Assembly: GCF_000235365.1 (NCBI RefSeq)
Contig: NC_016451.1
Location: forward strand, 1,054,001 to 1,118,000
DNA length: 64,000 bases
Reading direction: 5' to 3'
From: Eremothecium cymbalariae DBVPG#7215
Taxonomy: Eukaryota; Ascomycota; Saccharomycetes; Saccharomycetales; Saccharomycetaceae
Part shown: positions 31,088 through 43,942 of the stretch, piece after piece
Layout: every line of letters begins with the position of its first letter
How positions within the stretch are numbered: the first letter of the stretch is position 1
Notes under the pieces: model-generated
Database searches by the model: none
The model's input: the letters and a program-made list of their open reading frames with translations, nothing else
Told to the model about the DNA's origin: nothing
Program-made: the position numbers and the translations under genes

Positions 31088-32431
31088 TTAGTTGTGGTCG
31101 GGATCGAAGTCGACCGGTACCTTGCCATCCCTATTTCTGTTGTCCTTCCTCGTGTCTAAATCTTCAGTGTAAGGGACACTATCGTCGTCGGACCAGTCAA
31201 CCTGGATTTTTCTATCCAAAACGTTGGGGTCGACGTTCTTCAATATACGAGCACGTTCTATTTCCCAGTCGTCCCTGACGTCGTCAAAACCTATGTCCCA
31301 AATTTTGGCGTAGAACTCGCGGATCTTTGCCTCTTCCATTTTACGTTGTTCTTCTTCAGCCATCCAGGCCATATGTTTTAAGTCATCAGAGGAAGGCTCG
31401 TACACGTGCCATATAACATAGTGGGGGAGCCCGACGACGCTGTATTTCATGCGGCGTGATAGCTTACCAAAGGCTTCCGTTTCTGCGTGCTTTTCAAACG
31501 AGAAAGCTGGGAAATGAGAACCTGTTCTAAAGACCTTAGCCTTGGATAAGATAGAAACACCGCCGATGCCGTCCAACTCCATCTCCGTCTCCGGGTCGCC
31601 GTTTGGGTCGCGCATGTAAGCTAGATGCACCCGCCAGGTAGCATATTCCGGATACCCCTCCACGATGACATCGTCCTCCTTCAAAGACGCCGCAAGCTGC
31701 AGGCCACCTTCGGACTCAACCCACGAGTTCAAATCATACGGCTGGATATAGTTAAGCCATTTGGGCAACGGGCGCCAAACATTGGGAACAATGATATCCT
31801 TGTCATGGTGCATCAAGTCTTCTAGGATGGTCTCGGGCACATACTCCACATCCACATCACGCCAATACACCCACGAATGATAAGGCTTGATCGCTGCCGA
31901 CCCAAGCCAATTACGTGCCCTCGCCATCAGCTTCCGCCGAGGCCCCTGCGCTGCAAACCCATGTCTATCCGAAAACGACTGCCCAATGATCTGCCCAAAG
32001 TCCTTCTGAAAAATCTCAATGTCACCAAACCGCTTAGTGCCATCTGCCTGCGATTGCAAATCATGCAGACTGTTCAAAAGCACACCCATGGTATCATCCG
32101 TGGAATCACTCACAAGAAACGAAAGATCAATCAGATTGTGCGGGTATGTCATCGACTTCAAATGCTTGAAGAACATCGGCAAATGGTTGGCCGCATCTCG
32201 AAGAGGAACACAAAACAACACCCGGTCGGCACGTTGCCACCCATCCTTATTGCCCTGGTAGTTGCTCAAGTCATAATAATCAACCCCTGGAACGTTTTTG
32301 AAGTTCGGCACATAGTGCGTCTGGAATAAAGACACCCCACGACCATGTATAAATAACCTCACAAGCATGAACACCGTTATCACCGACCCGGCAAGACTAA
32401 CTGCCATCAACGTACTCGCCTTGTACTTCAT
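31088..32431 (-). CDS. ANP1: M-Pol II alpha-1,6-mannosyltransferase subunit
   Basis: 447 residues (S. cerevisiae Anp1 is 500). A type II Golgi protein with a short cytosolic tail and an anchor at about residues 8-28 (LMAVSLAGSVITVFMLVRLF), then a GT62 (Anp1/Mnn9/Van1) domain. Landmarks are RVLFCVPLRDAANHLPMFFKHL, the DxD metal site in WRDVDVEYVPE, and ASFEKHAETEAFGK-like FSFEKHAETEAFGKLSRRM. It extends the mannan backbone of N-glycans in the cis-Golgi. Position equals YEL036C. Divergent from the eIF5A gene across the palindrome-rich island. Confidence 0.95.
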   Translation of the reverse strand: MKYKASTLMAVSLAGSVITVFMLVRLFIHGRGVSLFQTHYVPNFKNVPGVDYYDLSNYQGNKDGWQRADRVLFCVPLRDAANHLPMFFKHLKSMTYPHNLIDLSFLVSDSTDDTMGVLLNSLHDLQSQADGTKRFGDIEIFQKDFGQIIGQSFSDRHGFAAQGPRRKLMARARNWLGSAAIKPYHSWVYWRDVDVEYVPETILEDLMHHDKDIIVPNVWRPLPKWLNYIQPYDLNSWVESEGGLQLAASLKEDDVIVEGYPEYATWRVHLAYMRDPNGDPETEMELDGIGGVSILSKAKVFRTGSHFPAFSFEKHAETEAFGKLSRRMKYSVVGLPHYVIWHVYEPSSDDLKHMAWMAEEEQRKMEEAKIREFYAKIWDIGFDDVRDDWEIERARILKNVDPNVLDRKIQVDWSDDDSVPYTEDLDTRKDNRNRDGKVPVDFDPDHN

Positions 32432-32919
32432 GCTGTACTAAAATTAAAACCACGACAAACGCCGGCGAACGACCGTGATTGCGTGACAAAAAGGCCCTTT
32501 AAACGTCTTTTTTGAATATAATACAACCCTCGGCCTGCGCTACGCTCTGCTTGCCCTGCTCTGCTGTGCTGTGCGGTCCCGTATATATACCAGAGAATAT
32601 ATCGGAGAATATATGTGCTGTCTCGAACCGCAAGACCTAAACTCTTGAACAACTATAATGCTGAAATCTTCCTCGTTATCACCTTAGCGATAGTTTGATA
32701 ACGGTGGAAGTAGCAGATTGCTTGGAATCCTAGCGTGTGTGTGGTTGTTTATATTACTATATGTGTGTGTGCATGTGTGCGCCTATGTGGTGTATAATAG
32801 ACAAGTGGTTTTAAAACTATTTTTAATGTAAAGGAAGCCACGCGAGAGGCGAGCGCGGAGGAAGGGGGAAGGGGGGAAGGGGGAGAACTGGCAACGATAA
32901 GGCGGGAAAGCACCGCCGC

Positions 32920-32939
32920 AGATGCAGCTTGCTGCATCT
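32920..32939. repeat. Inverted repeat 1, 9-bp arms, TT spacer
   Basis: AGATGCAGC, spacer TT, GCTGCATCT. The arms are perfect reverse complements. Confidence 0.95.
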
Positions 32940-32941
32940 AG

Positions 32942-32979
32942 CGCACGGTGGGCAGCGGCTTGCCGCTGCCCACCGTGCG
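32942..32979. repeat. Inverted repeat 2, 18-bp arms, TT spacer
   Basis: The left arm is CGCACGGTGGGCAGCGGC (32942-32959), the spacer TT, and the right arm at 32962-32979 its exact reverse complement. It has the same TT spacer as repeat 1, two bases away. A DNA hairpin or cruciform of 18 bp would be very stable. Confidence 0.97.
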
Positions 32980-33097
32980 ACAACCGTGCTACCGTGAGCA
33001 AAGCGGAACTGGTCAATCCAATTCACTCACCGGGTCCCACGCGCGCGCGCCGCGCCGCCCTGCCCAGCTGCTGCCACTCTGCCTGGCGCTGGCGACC

Positions 33098-33126
33098 CCG
33101 GGTAACCTGCAGCACGTGTTACCCGG
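33098..33126. repeat. Inverted pair of Reb1 sites around an E-box
   Basis: CCGGGTAAC and GTTACCCGG are perfect 9-bp arms separated by 11 bp that contain CTGCAG and overlap CACGTG. TTACCCG is the Reb1 consensus, so two Reb1 sites face each other. Reb1 is a general regulatory factor that clears nucleosomes at strong promoters. Confidence 0.85.
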
Positions 33127-33165
33127 AACTAGTGTGGCGGCGTTGCCGGAACGGCGTTAGGGCTT

Positions 33166-33189
33166 TGCCACGTGATGGGTCACGTGGCA
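33166..33189. repeat. Inverted repeat with two E-boxes
   Basis: TGCCACGTGA, spacer TGGG, TCACGTGGCA. Each arm carries a CACGTG (Cbf1/Pho4-type) site. Confidence 0.9.
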
Positions 33190-33218
33190 CGACCGCGGCG
33201 TCTCCACCGCCCGGCGCC

Positions 33219-33251
33219 CCCCTGTGGAGCGGTGGAACCGCTCCACAGGGG
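33219..33251. repeat. Inverted repeat, 15-bp arms, GGA spacer
   Basis: The left arm is CCCCTGTGGAGCGGT (33219-33233), the spacer GGA, and the right arm 33237-33251 its exact reverse complement. Confidence 0.95.
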
Positions 33252-33306
33252 ATCCCCCAGAATGCACTGACTACACACACATACACGCTAGACAAAACTC
33301 AAGACA

Positions 33307-33329
33307 GCGCACGGCGTGCCGCCGTGCGC
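33307..33329. repeat. Inverted repeat, 10-bp arms, TGC spacer
   Basis: GCGCACGGCG, spacer TGC, CGCCGTGCGC; a perfect match of arms. Confidence 0.95.
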
Positions 33330-33367
33330 CTCGAACCCACCGGCGTTCTCACCACGAAAATTTTTCC

Positions 33368-33390
33368 AAGCGCTTTTGGCAAAGCTTTGC
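33368..33390. repeat. Two spacerless palindromes
   Basis: AAGCGCTT (33368-33375) and GCAAAGCTTTGC (33379-33390) are perfect palindromes three bases apart, at the AT-rich edge of the island. Confidence 0.9.
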
Positions 33391-33613
33391 AAAAATTGCA
33401 AACGTAGAAAACAACATTTTCTTTTATTTAGCCGTAGGGAAAATATAAAAAAAATAAGGAAAAAAAAGATTAAAAAAATTCATTCATCGATCATTTAATA
33501 ACGTTCTTCTTCCTCTTGCTAGGATCCAAGCTGCACTTCTAACAAAAGCATCTCAGGTAACTGCGAAACGAAACGAAGCGTCGTAATACATAACAGAAAA
33601 GGATAATTATACA

Positions 33614-34087
33614 ATGGCTGAAGAGGAACACACTTTTGAAACAGCCGGTGCTGGTGCTTCTTTGACTTATCCTATGCAATGTTCAGCATTGAGAAAGAAT
33701 GGATTTGTTGTTATTAAAGGTAGACCATGTAAGATTGTCGATATGTCTACTTCCAAGACCGGTAAGCATGGTCATGCGAAGGTTCATTTGGTTGCGATTG
33801 ATATTTTTACTGGTAAAAAGTTGGAAGATTTGTCGCCATCCACGCACAATATGGAGGTTCCAGTTGTGAAGAGAACTGAGTATCAGTTGTTGGACATTGA
33901 TGATGGGTTTTTGTCGTTGATGACTATGGATGGGGAGACTAAGGATGATGTTAGGGCACCCGAGGGGGAGTTGGGAGAGACTATGCAGTCTGCTTTTGAT
34001 GAGGGTAAGGATTTGATGGTTACTGTCATTACTTCTATGGGAGAGGAGGCTGCGATTTCTTTCAAGGAAGCTCCTAGATCTGATTGA
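33614..34087 (+). CDS. HYP2: Translation factor eIF5A
   Basis: 157 residues, the length of yeast eIF5A. The hypusinated lysine is K51 in [15 protein letters not shown]. An N-terminal SH3-like domain is followed by an OB-fold (about residues 85-157). eIF5A binds the ribosomal E site and relieves stalling at polyproline and other difficult peptides. S. cerevisiae has HYP2 (YEL034W) and hypoxic ANB1 (YJR047C); this gene occupies the ancestral position of both. The long GC-rich upstream region and A-rich leader suggest strong expression. Confidence 0.98.
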   Translation: MAEEEHTFETAGAGASLTYPMQCSALRKNGFVVIKGRPCKIVDMSTSKTGKHGHAKVHLVAIDIFTGKKLEDLSPSTHNMEVPVVKRTEYQLLDIDDGFLSLMTMDGETKDDVRAPEGELGETMQSAFDEGKDLMVTVITSMGEEAAISFKEAPRSD

Positions 34088-37620
<3,533 letters not shown>

Positions 37621-37848
37621 AGACTTTTATAACTCTTATATTTGTGTTATTTTATACATTTTATACATTTTAGATGTTAGTTGATTGTTTAACGTATTTA
37701 ATGACTATCAGGCCTCGATGCAGCGTGGCAAATGTTCCACTTTTAAATCATTGAATGGAAGGGAACAACAATCGAACTTTTGAACTGATATAATTTTCAA
37801 ATAATAAGCTTTTCAATACGTTGAGCCTCTAGTTTGGTTATATTGAGA

Positions 37849-40800
37849 ATGGCCGAAATAGTATCTGAGTCACTGGTCTCGAATCCGTTGATCAGCGACG
37901 CTCGCTTATTGATTCCCAAGGAGTTTTTCTTTAGGCCATACGTATTTCCATTCATTCCACTATATCTCACGTTCCTGCATATTTATACAAATCAATACGA
38001 TAGATATATTAAAGGACCTGAGTGGGTGTTCGTTTATGCTTGTACTTTGATTTCTTTGAACATTTTAGTTGCATTGTTGCCAGAATGGAATGTTAACCTT
38101 GCTGCTAAGTTTCGGTATCGCGAATGTTCTAGTTTGCAACAGGCGACACATATATTATTAAAGACCACTCCAAATAACGGTTCTGACGGGATTGTACAGA
38201 TTAGCAAAGTTGTTGAGCATGATTATACACAGATCTTTTTTCAATTTCAGAAGAAGAGATTCTTATGGTACGAGAAAGAGTCGAAATTTTTGACTCCCAG
38301 ATTCCTTATCGATGAAGCACCAAAGGTGAAATTGTTCCAAAATTGTAAAGGTAATTCTGGTGATTTGACACCTTTGCGCCGGTTGTATGGTGAAAACAAA
38401 TTTGATATCCCACTCCCTAGTTTTATGGAGCTGTTCAAGGAACATGCTGTGGCTCCTTTCTTCGTCTTTCAGATATTCTGTGTGGCACTATGGTTGTTTG
38501 ATGAGATGTGGCATCTCTCACTTATAAACTTTTTTATGATCATGCTGATGGAGGCTGCTGCAGTGTTTCAACGTTTAGTTACTTTGAAGGAGTTTAGAAC
38601 TATGGGCATGAAAGCTTACGCTATTAACGTTTTTAGAGACAACAAGTGGCAGCTCATCCAGACAGATCAGTTGTTGCCTATGGACTTGGTCTCAGTGACA
38701 AGGACTGCAGAGGAAAACGCTTTGCCCTGTGATATGCTTCTTGTGGATGGTACGTGTATTGTTAATGAGGCGATGCTTTCCGGAGAGTCTACCCCTCTTC
38801 TTAAGGAATCTATTAAATTGCTTCCTGCTGAAGATAATCTAAATATAGATGGGCTGGGGAAGAATGTTGCCCTACATGGTGGTACTAAAATACTACAAGT
38901 TACGCCTCCAGTTAAAGGCACTTCTTCCGTCCCAGTTTCTCCAGACCACGGTGCTTTGGCTGTTGTGACGAAAACTGGGTTTGAAACTTCTCAAGGTTCT
39001 CTTGTTCGTGTCATGATCTATTGTTCTCAAACTGTATCCGCGGGTAATAAGGAAGCACTTTATTTTATATTATGTTTATTGTTCTTTGCTATTATTGCTT
39101 CATGGTATGTTTGGGTTGAAGGTACTAGGATGGGTAGAACTCACTCAAAGCTAATCTTGGACTGTATTTTGATCCTAACATCAGTGGTTCCATCAGAGTT
39201 ACCAATGGAATTGACCATGGCTGTTAACAATTCTTTAACAGCTTTGTCAAAGTTCTACATCTATTGCACTGAACCATTTAGAATTCCATTTGCTGGTAGA
39301 CTTGATGTTTGTTGTTTTGATAAAACAGGAACCTTAACTGGCGAGGATTTGGTCTTTGAAGGCTTCGCAGGCTTGATGTCAAACTCTGATGATATTCATC
39401 ATCTACACTCAGGTTTGGAAGCTCCATTAGAGACAAGCTTGGTCATTGGTGCAGCGAATGCTTTAGTCAAATTAGATGATGGTGAAATTGTTGGTGATCC
39501 TATGGAAAAGGCAACTGTTATGGCTACCGGTTGGAAAGTCGGTGCAAATGATACTTTGTCCAATGAATCTATTGGTGATATAGCGGTTGTAAGGCGTTTC
39601 CAGTTCTCTTCAGCCTTCAAAAGATCTTCCTCTATAGCGATTCATAAAAAGCGCTATTACTCAGCTGTTAAAGGTGCTCCAGAAACTATTCGTGAAAGGT
39701 TAGTAACTGTACCAGCCAATTACGATAAAATATACAAGTCTTTTACTAGAACTGGGTCCCGTGTACTTGCGTTAGCTTCTAAAGAATTATCTTCAATGTC
39801 TACTTCTCAAATTGAAAAGATTGACCGTGGAAAGATAGAAAATGACCTCGTTTTTAGAGGCTTTTTGGTTTTCCATTGTCCATTGAAAAGTGATGCTGCT
39901 GAAACTATCAAAATGTTGAATGAATCTTCTCATCGCTGTATTATGATTACAGGAGATAATCCATTGACCGCTGTTCATGTTGCAAAAGAAGTGGGTATCA
40001 TTGAAAGAAAAACATTGATCTTGGACGAGCCAATCGATGGTTCAAATCATGACCTAGTTTTCCGTGACGTTAATGAGACGATCAGTATACCTTTTGACCC
40101 AATTAAAGGTACGATAGAACATGCTGAGATTTTCGCTAAGTATGATCTGGCAGTAAGTGGGTACGCGTTAAATTTACTGTTGAATCACAATCAATTGAAG
40201 GAGTTGATCCGCAATACTTGGGTGTACGCCCGTATGTCACCAGCTCAAAAAGAATTCATTTTGAATTCCTTGAAAGGTATGGGCTATACAACTTTAATGT
40301 GTGGTGATGGAACTAATGACGTGGGTGCATTGAAACGAGCTCATGTTGGTATAGCTTTATTGAATGGTACTGAAGCAGGGTTGAATAAATTACAAGAGCA
40401 ACGTAAAACTGATTCTTTGAAAGCAGTATATGAGAAGCAACGTCATTTCATGGAAAGATGGGGTCAACCAGCGCCCCCTGTTCCAGAGCCTATTGCCCAC
40501 ATCTACCCACCTGGTCCTTCTAATCCTCACTACTTGAAAGCTATGGAGGCTAGAGGCGTTACGATTACTGCCGAAATGCGTACACTCGCGAATGCTGCTG
40601 CAGCGGTGCCAGTTAAAAGAGAGAAGACCGCTGGTTCCCAACAAAGTGCATCGGATTTGGCTAGTTTAGTTTTAAGCGGTTTAGGTGATGTGGATTCTGA
40701 GGATACCCCAACTTTAAAGTTGGGAGATGCCTCCTGTGCAGCCCCTTTCACATCGAAGCTTTCTAATGTTTCGGCGGTTACAAACATTGTTAGGCAAGGA

Positions 40801-41487
40801 CGTTACGCGTTAGTCAATACTATTCAAATGTACAAGATATTGGCTCTAAATTGTTTGATCTCAGCATATTCTCTTTCTGTTATCTATTTGGCTGGTGTCA
40901 AATTTGGTGACGCACAAGCCACTGTTAGCAGCATTCTACTATCTGCTTGCTTTCTGACTATTTCTCGCGGCAAGCCTTTGGAAAAACTCTCTAAAGAACG
41001 TCCACAACCAGGTATATTTAATATCTACATTGTAGGTTCTATATTGGGTCAATTTATGGTTCATGTCACTACATTGATCTATATCACATTGGAAATTTAC
41101 AAACTAGAACCAAGGGAACCTCAGATAGATTTGGAAAAGAAATTTGAACCCTCTTTATTGAATACAGGCATATTCCTCATTAATTTGGTGCAACAGGTAT
41201 CCACTTTTGCTGTGAATTACCAAGGTGAACCGTTTAGACAAAGTATCCGGAATAATAAGGGTATTTTGTACAGTATAACAGGTGTTGCAGGTCTAGCTTT
41301 AGCTGGTGCCACGGAATTTTTGCCAGAATTAAATGAAGCAATCAAGTTTGTCCCCATGGAGGATACATTCAAGATAAAGATGACCCTAACATTAATATTC
41401 GATTTCTTTGCCTCTTGGGGTGTAGAACTATTCTTCAAGTATTTCTTTATGAATTCGGAACCCGCTGATATTGCCGCCCGTAGATGA
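37849..41487 (+). CDS. SPF1: ER P5A-type transport ATPase Spf1
   Basis: 1212 residues from the ATG at 37849. A P-type ATPase with the phosphorylation motif DKTGTLT (D491), the TGES-like actuator motif LSGESTPL, the hinge MCGDGTNDVGALK, and P5A-type hydrophobic helices at both ends. The N-terminal pair of helices is extra to other P-types. Spf1 extracts mislocalised tail-anchored or mitochondrial helices from the ER membrane. Position equals YEL031W. S. cerevisiae Spf1 is 1215 residues, so the gene is intact. Confidence 0.97.
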   Translation: MAEIVSESLVSNPLISDARLLIPKEFFFRPYVFPFIPLYLTFLHIYTNQYDRYIKGPEWVFVYACTLISLNILVALLPEWNVNLAAKFRYRECSSLQQATHILLKTTPNNGSDGIVQISKVVEHDYTQIFFQFQKKRFLWYEKESKFLTPRFLIDEAPKVKLFQNCKGNSGDLTPLRRLYGENKFDIPLPSFMELFKEHAVAPFFVFQIFCVALWLFDEMWHLSLINFFMIMLMEAAAVFQRLVTLKEFRTMGMKAYAINVFRDNKWQLIQTDQLLPMDLVSVTRTAEENALPCDMLLVDGTCIVNEAMLSGESTPLLKESIKLLPAEDNLNIDGLGKNVALHGGTKILQVTPPVKGTSSVPVSPDHGALAVVTKTGFETSQGSLVRVMIYCSQTVSAGNKEALYFILCLLFFAIIASWYVWVEGTRMGRTHSKLILDCILILTSVVPSELPMELTMAVNNSLTALSKFYIYCTEPFRIPFAGRLDVCCFDKTGTLTGEDLVFEGFAGLMSNSDDIHHLHSGLEAPLETSLVIGAANALVKLDDGEIVGDPMEKATVMATGWKVGANDTLSNESIGDIAVVRRFQFSSAFKRSSSIAIHKKRYYSAVKGAPETIRERLVTVPANYDKIYKSFTRTGSRVLALASKELSSMSTSQIEKIDRGKIENDLVFRGFLVFHCPLKSDAAETIKMLNESSHRCIMITGDNPLTAVHVAKEVGIIERKTLILDEPIDGSNHDLVFRDVNETISIPFDPIKGTIEHAEIFAKYDLAVSGYALNLLLNHNQLKELIRNTWVYARMSPAQKEFILNSLKGMGYTTLMCGDGTNDVGALKRAHVGIALLNGTEAGLNKLQEQRKTDSLKAVYEKQRHFMERWGQPAPPVPEPIAHIYPPGPSNPHYLKAMEARGVTITAEMRTLANAAAAVPVKREKTAGSQQSASDLASLVLSGLGDVDSEDTPTLKLGDASCAAPFTSKLSNVSAVTNIVRQGRYALVNTIQMYKILALNCLISAYSLSVIYLAGVKFGDAQATVSSILLSACFLTISRGKPLEKLSKERPQPGIFNIYIVGSILGQFMVHVTTLIYITLEIYKLEPREPQIDLEKKFEPSLLNTGIFLINLVQQVSTFAVNYQGEPFRQSIRNNKGILYSITGVAGLALAGATEFLPELNEAIKFVPMEDTFKIKMTLTLIFDFFASWGVELFFKYFFMNSEPADIAARR

Positions 41488-41638
41488 TTGCAAGAAATCA
41501 CAGAATATTCTAGTCATAAAATGTACAAATAATAGATATTTTATCGTATTGTTACCGTGACAGCAAATTTTAGAAGTTTTGCAGGTGATCTGCTTCTCTA
41601 GCATGGATTAAAAGCTTATAAATATATGTATCTTTCAA

Positions 41639-43315
41639 TTAGAGCTTGATCTTATTTAGAGAGAAATTCTTATCCAAGAGTTTCCATTTATAGACCTTTA
41701 ACCCGCCATCAACTTCTGAAATTGTCATTTTATCTTGAAGTATGGTTTGGAGATTTCCTAAGATCTGCTCAACCTCTCTTTCGCCAACTGGGTTATTGGA
41801 ATCTCTCAGTGAATCCACTATTAATGGAATGAGATAGCTAGATGTATATGGCGTCTGCGCAGGCAAAGTGACCAAAATATCGAATACCTGTCTTTGCTTA
41901 ACCTTCAGAAACTTTTCCCACAGAAACTCTCTTTTGGACAATAATTCTGAAGCTTTACTCTCCTTGATTCTAATTCTCTCTAACAAATTGTTTGAATTTG
42001 TGCTATCACGAGTACTGCATGCCTTCGAAACACCTTTCAGGGAAGTTACATTGCAGCTCCCCATTTTCCTCCAAACGGATTTACCACTGCTCTGAGGACG
42101 CTTCAAGATTGGGATATCTGAAATTTTGAACTGTGGAATCTCTAAAGTAAGCTCCTTTGGTTCACTTTCCAAGAAGCTACGTAACCAAGAATCAATCCTA
42201 TCGCTAAATTGTAACATCTTGGTCTTATTTGTGCTAATTGATACATCCTTGAGTGAAAATAAGATAGAATAATCCTCCTTTCTTACCAGAGAGAAAGATT
42301 TGTGCCAGATATACATCATTCTGAGGATTTGAGTCTCGGTTATTTTCCACTTTGCCATAGAACTAATCTGAGGGAGTAATTGCTCCGCTTCAACATAGTC
42401 AGCAACAGGGTGGTTTATCTTATATAGAGCCAGCACCGAATTAGCATGTTGATATAATGATTTTAAAGACGCAACCAATTTTTCCAACTGTATTTTATTT
42501 AGTTCTGTAGCATAAAACTTTTGGGCAACTTCTGGGAATTGCTTTATCATTTGGTTCAACAGAAGTTGACCTAACGTGGAATCACAGCTCTCAACCTTAA
42601 AATTTAGTGCCGGCGACATTTCGATATGGATCGAGCTCGAATTCTTCAAGATCTTTATAGGTCCCGAAGTTTGAAAGCCTTTGGACAATTTTTCCATAAG
42701 AACACCGGTATGAATTAAAACACAATCATCCTCTTGCACCGTCACCCACTTACCATCGACATTCGTTTGTATGTTCTTAGCAACCGGAAACACCGAAAGT
42801 AGCCCCACAGGTTGAAACAGTTTGTATTCATCAGCGTAGTCAAAGCTAAGTCCCGGAAGAACAGATGACGATACATTACGAGAAAAGTATCTCCTAATTA
42901 TAGTGCAGTTATTCCCCTTACTCAGTATAGAATCGTCTATCTCGCCCTCCATCACAGACTGAAGGCATAATCTACTGAAATACAATGACAATTTCACTAG
43001 ACGTGAGTGGAGCTTGTTCAGTAACTCATTATCACAGTACCTCGGAAACTGCCATCTCGAATCAGAATTGTATATATATTGTTCAACACTGCAATCCTCG
43101 CCCACCAATACCCCTGTAAAGTTAGCATCGAACCCAAGCTCAGTGTCTGGAACATTCTTACCTAGCTCCTCCACCAATTCTCGTAGATTTTCGTAGTTGG
43201 CATAATTTTTCAACAGAAAAGTGTCATACCGTTGCAAAGTCTGCCTCACCAACTCATACAAATTCTGCTCATTCTGGATTAAATTCAAGTCAATTATCTG
43301 CGCCTTAGATACCAT
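41639..43315 (-). CDS. TAH11: Replication licensing factor Cdt1/Tah11
   Basis: 558 residues from the ATG at 43315 (MVSKAQIIDLNLIQNEQ). The frame stays open 18 more codons upstream, to a TTG and beyond, but has no earlier ATG. The fold is not obvious from motifs. The assignment rests on resemblance of the N-terminal and central segments to Tah11 and on location: it lies between SPF1 and SSC1, as YJR046W (TAH11) flanks YJR045C (SSC1). Cdt1 escorts MCM2-7 to ORC-Cdc6 at origins. The C-terminal winged-helix region (KVKQRQVFDILVTLPAQ..VEQILGNLQTILQDKMTISEVDGGLKVYKW) fits. S. cerevisiae Tah11 is 604 residues. Confidence 0.82.
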   Translation of the reverse strand: MVSKAQIIDLNLIQNEQNLYELVRQTLQRYDTFLLKNYANYENLRELVEELGKNVPDTELGFDANFTGVLVGEDCSVEQYIYNSDSRWQFPRYCDNELLNKLHSRLVKLSLYFSRLCLQSVMEGEIDDSILSKGNNCTIIRRYFSRNVSSSVLPGLSFDYADEYKLFQPVGLLSVFPVAKNIQTNVDGKWVTVQEDDCVLIHTGVLMEKLSKGFQTSGPIKILKNSSSIHIEMSPALNFKVESCDSTLGQLLLNQMIKQFPEVAQKFYATELNKIQLEKLVASLKSLYQHANSVLALYKINHPVADYVEAEQLLPQISSMAKWKITETQILRMMYIWHKSFSLVRKEDYSILFSLKDVSISTNKTKMLQFSDRIDSWLRSFLESEPKELTLEIPQFKISDIPILKRPQSSGKSVWRKMGSCNVTSLKGVSKACSTRDSTNSNNLLERIRIKESKASELLSKREFLWEKFLKVKQRQVFDILVTLPAQTPYTSSYLIPLIVDSLRDSNNPVGEREVEQILGNLQTILQDKMTISEVDGGLKVYKWKLLDKNFSLNKIKL

Positions 43316-43942
43316 TGGAACAGCTTCAGCCTTTGATCTGGCGAAATTACGAAACCAATGAAGCAACAAATCGAGTTCAAACTAATCATCCTGTTACGGT
43401 GATGGATGAACTTACGTGCGAAATCACAAGCCGAACACAGCGACAGCGTTAATTTCAGCTATCACACAGACATATACCACCACTCAGATCTCCAAAGTTT
43501 TGAATGTATATGATCTAGTCTTCATTACTTGATTGCACGGCCCTCCAGGCAATCCAAGGAACCCAACAACCTTCTATCTTCGAGACAGAAACCGCTAGAT
43601 AATATATACGTATCGGTTCTGTCTTCGCCTAGTAGACCAATATCTTGATGACTAAGCTGTCCGAAAACACACGATCCTTCATCACCCGTCTGTCCGGATT
43701 TGTTACGTTAAAAATGATATTTCTGGAGACTTCGATTTCTCATTAATTTTAAAGTCGGATTGTATAAAGAAAATTTTTAAATTGAAAACTCCCAACTTTG
43801 AAAACAATTATAAGGATATTATTCTTTGTGGAAGAATAAAACATTGGTTGTTGTAGTTTCAAGTCTAAGTAAGTGGTCCACTTTGGTCTCTCGGAATTAA
43901 AGTTAAACTAATTTAGTTATCGTTTAACAACAAGGTGTTAAG
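43316..43942. other. Divergent TAH11/SSC1 promoter region
   Basis: 627 bp between divergent starts. It holds the heat-shock element at 43721-43733 and a TATA-like TGTATAAAG near 43759. Nothing else is recognised. Confidence 0.55.
43721..43733 (+). promoter_or_regulatory. Heat-shock element upstream of SSC1
   Basis: TTCTGGAGACTTC fits nTTCnnGAAnnTTCn with one mismatch (GAG for GAA). A further TTC follows three bases later. It is about 210 bp upstream of the mitochondrial Hsp70 start, a known Hsf1 target in yeast. Confidence 0.55.

Larger units (their letters stand above)
32432..33613. other. GC-rich palindrome-dense island between ANP1 and the eIF5A gene
   Basis: About 1.2 kb of divergent promoter. 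From roughly 32840 to 33350 base composition becomes strongly GC-rich, with a CGCGCGCGC core near 33041. A 31-base all-purine run with G5-G6 tracts lies at 32857-32887. At least seven perfect inverted repeats follow between 32920 and 33390 (each listed). The last 150 bp before the eIF5A start are A-rich, typical of a highly expressed yeast leader. Upstream of ANP1 a GAGAATATAT direct repeat lies near 32591 and 32605. Confidence 0.85.

Noticed and set aside
43316..43369. 18 extra codons upstream of the TAH11 ATG
   Set aside because: Open but without an ATG; a TTG start would be exceptional, though a mild N-terminal extension cannot be excluded.
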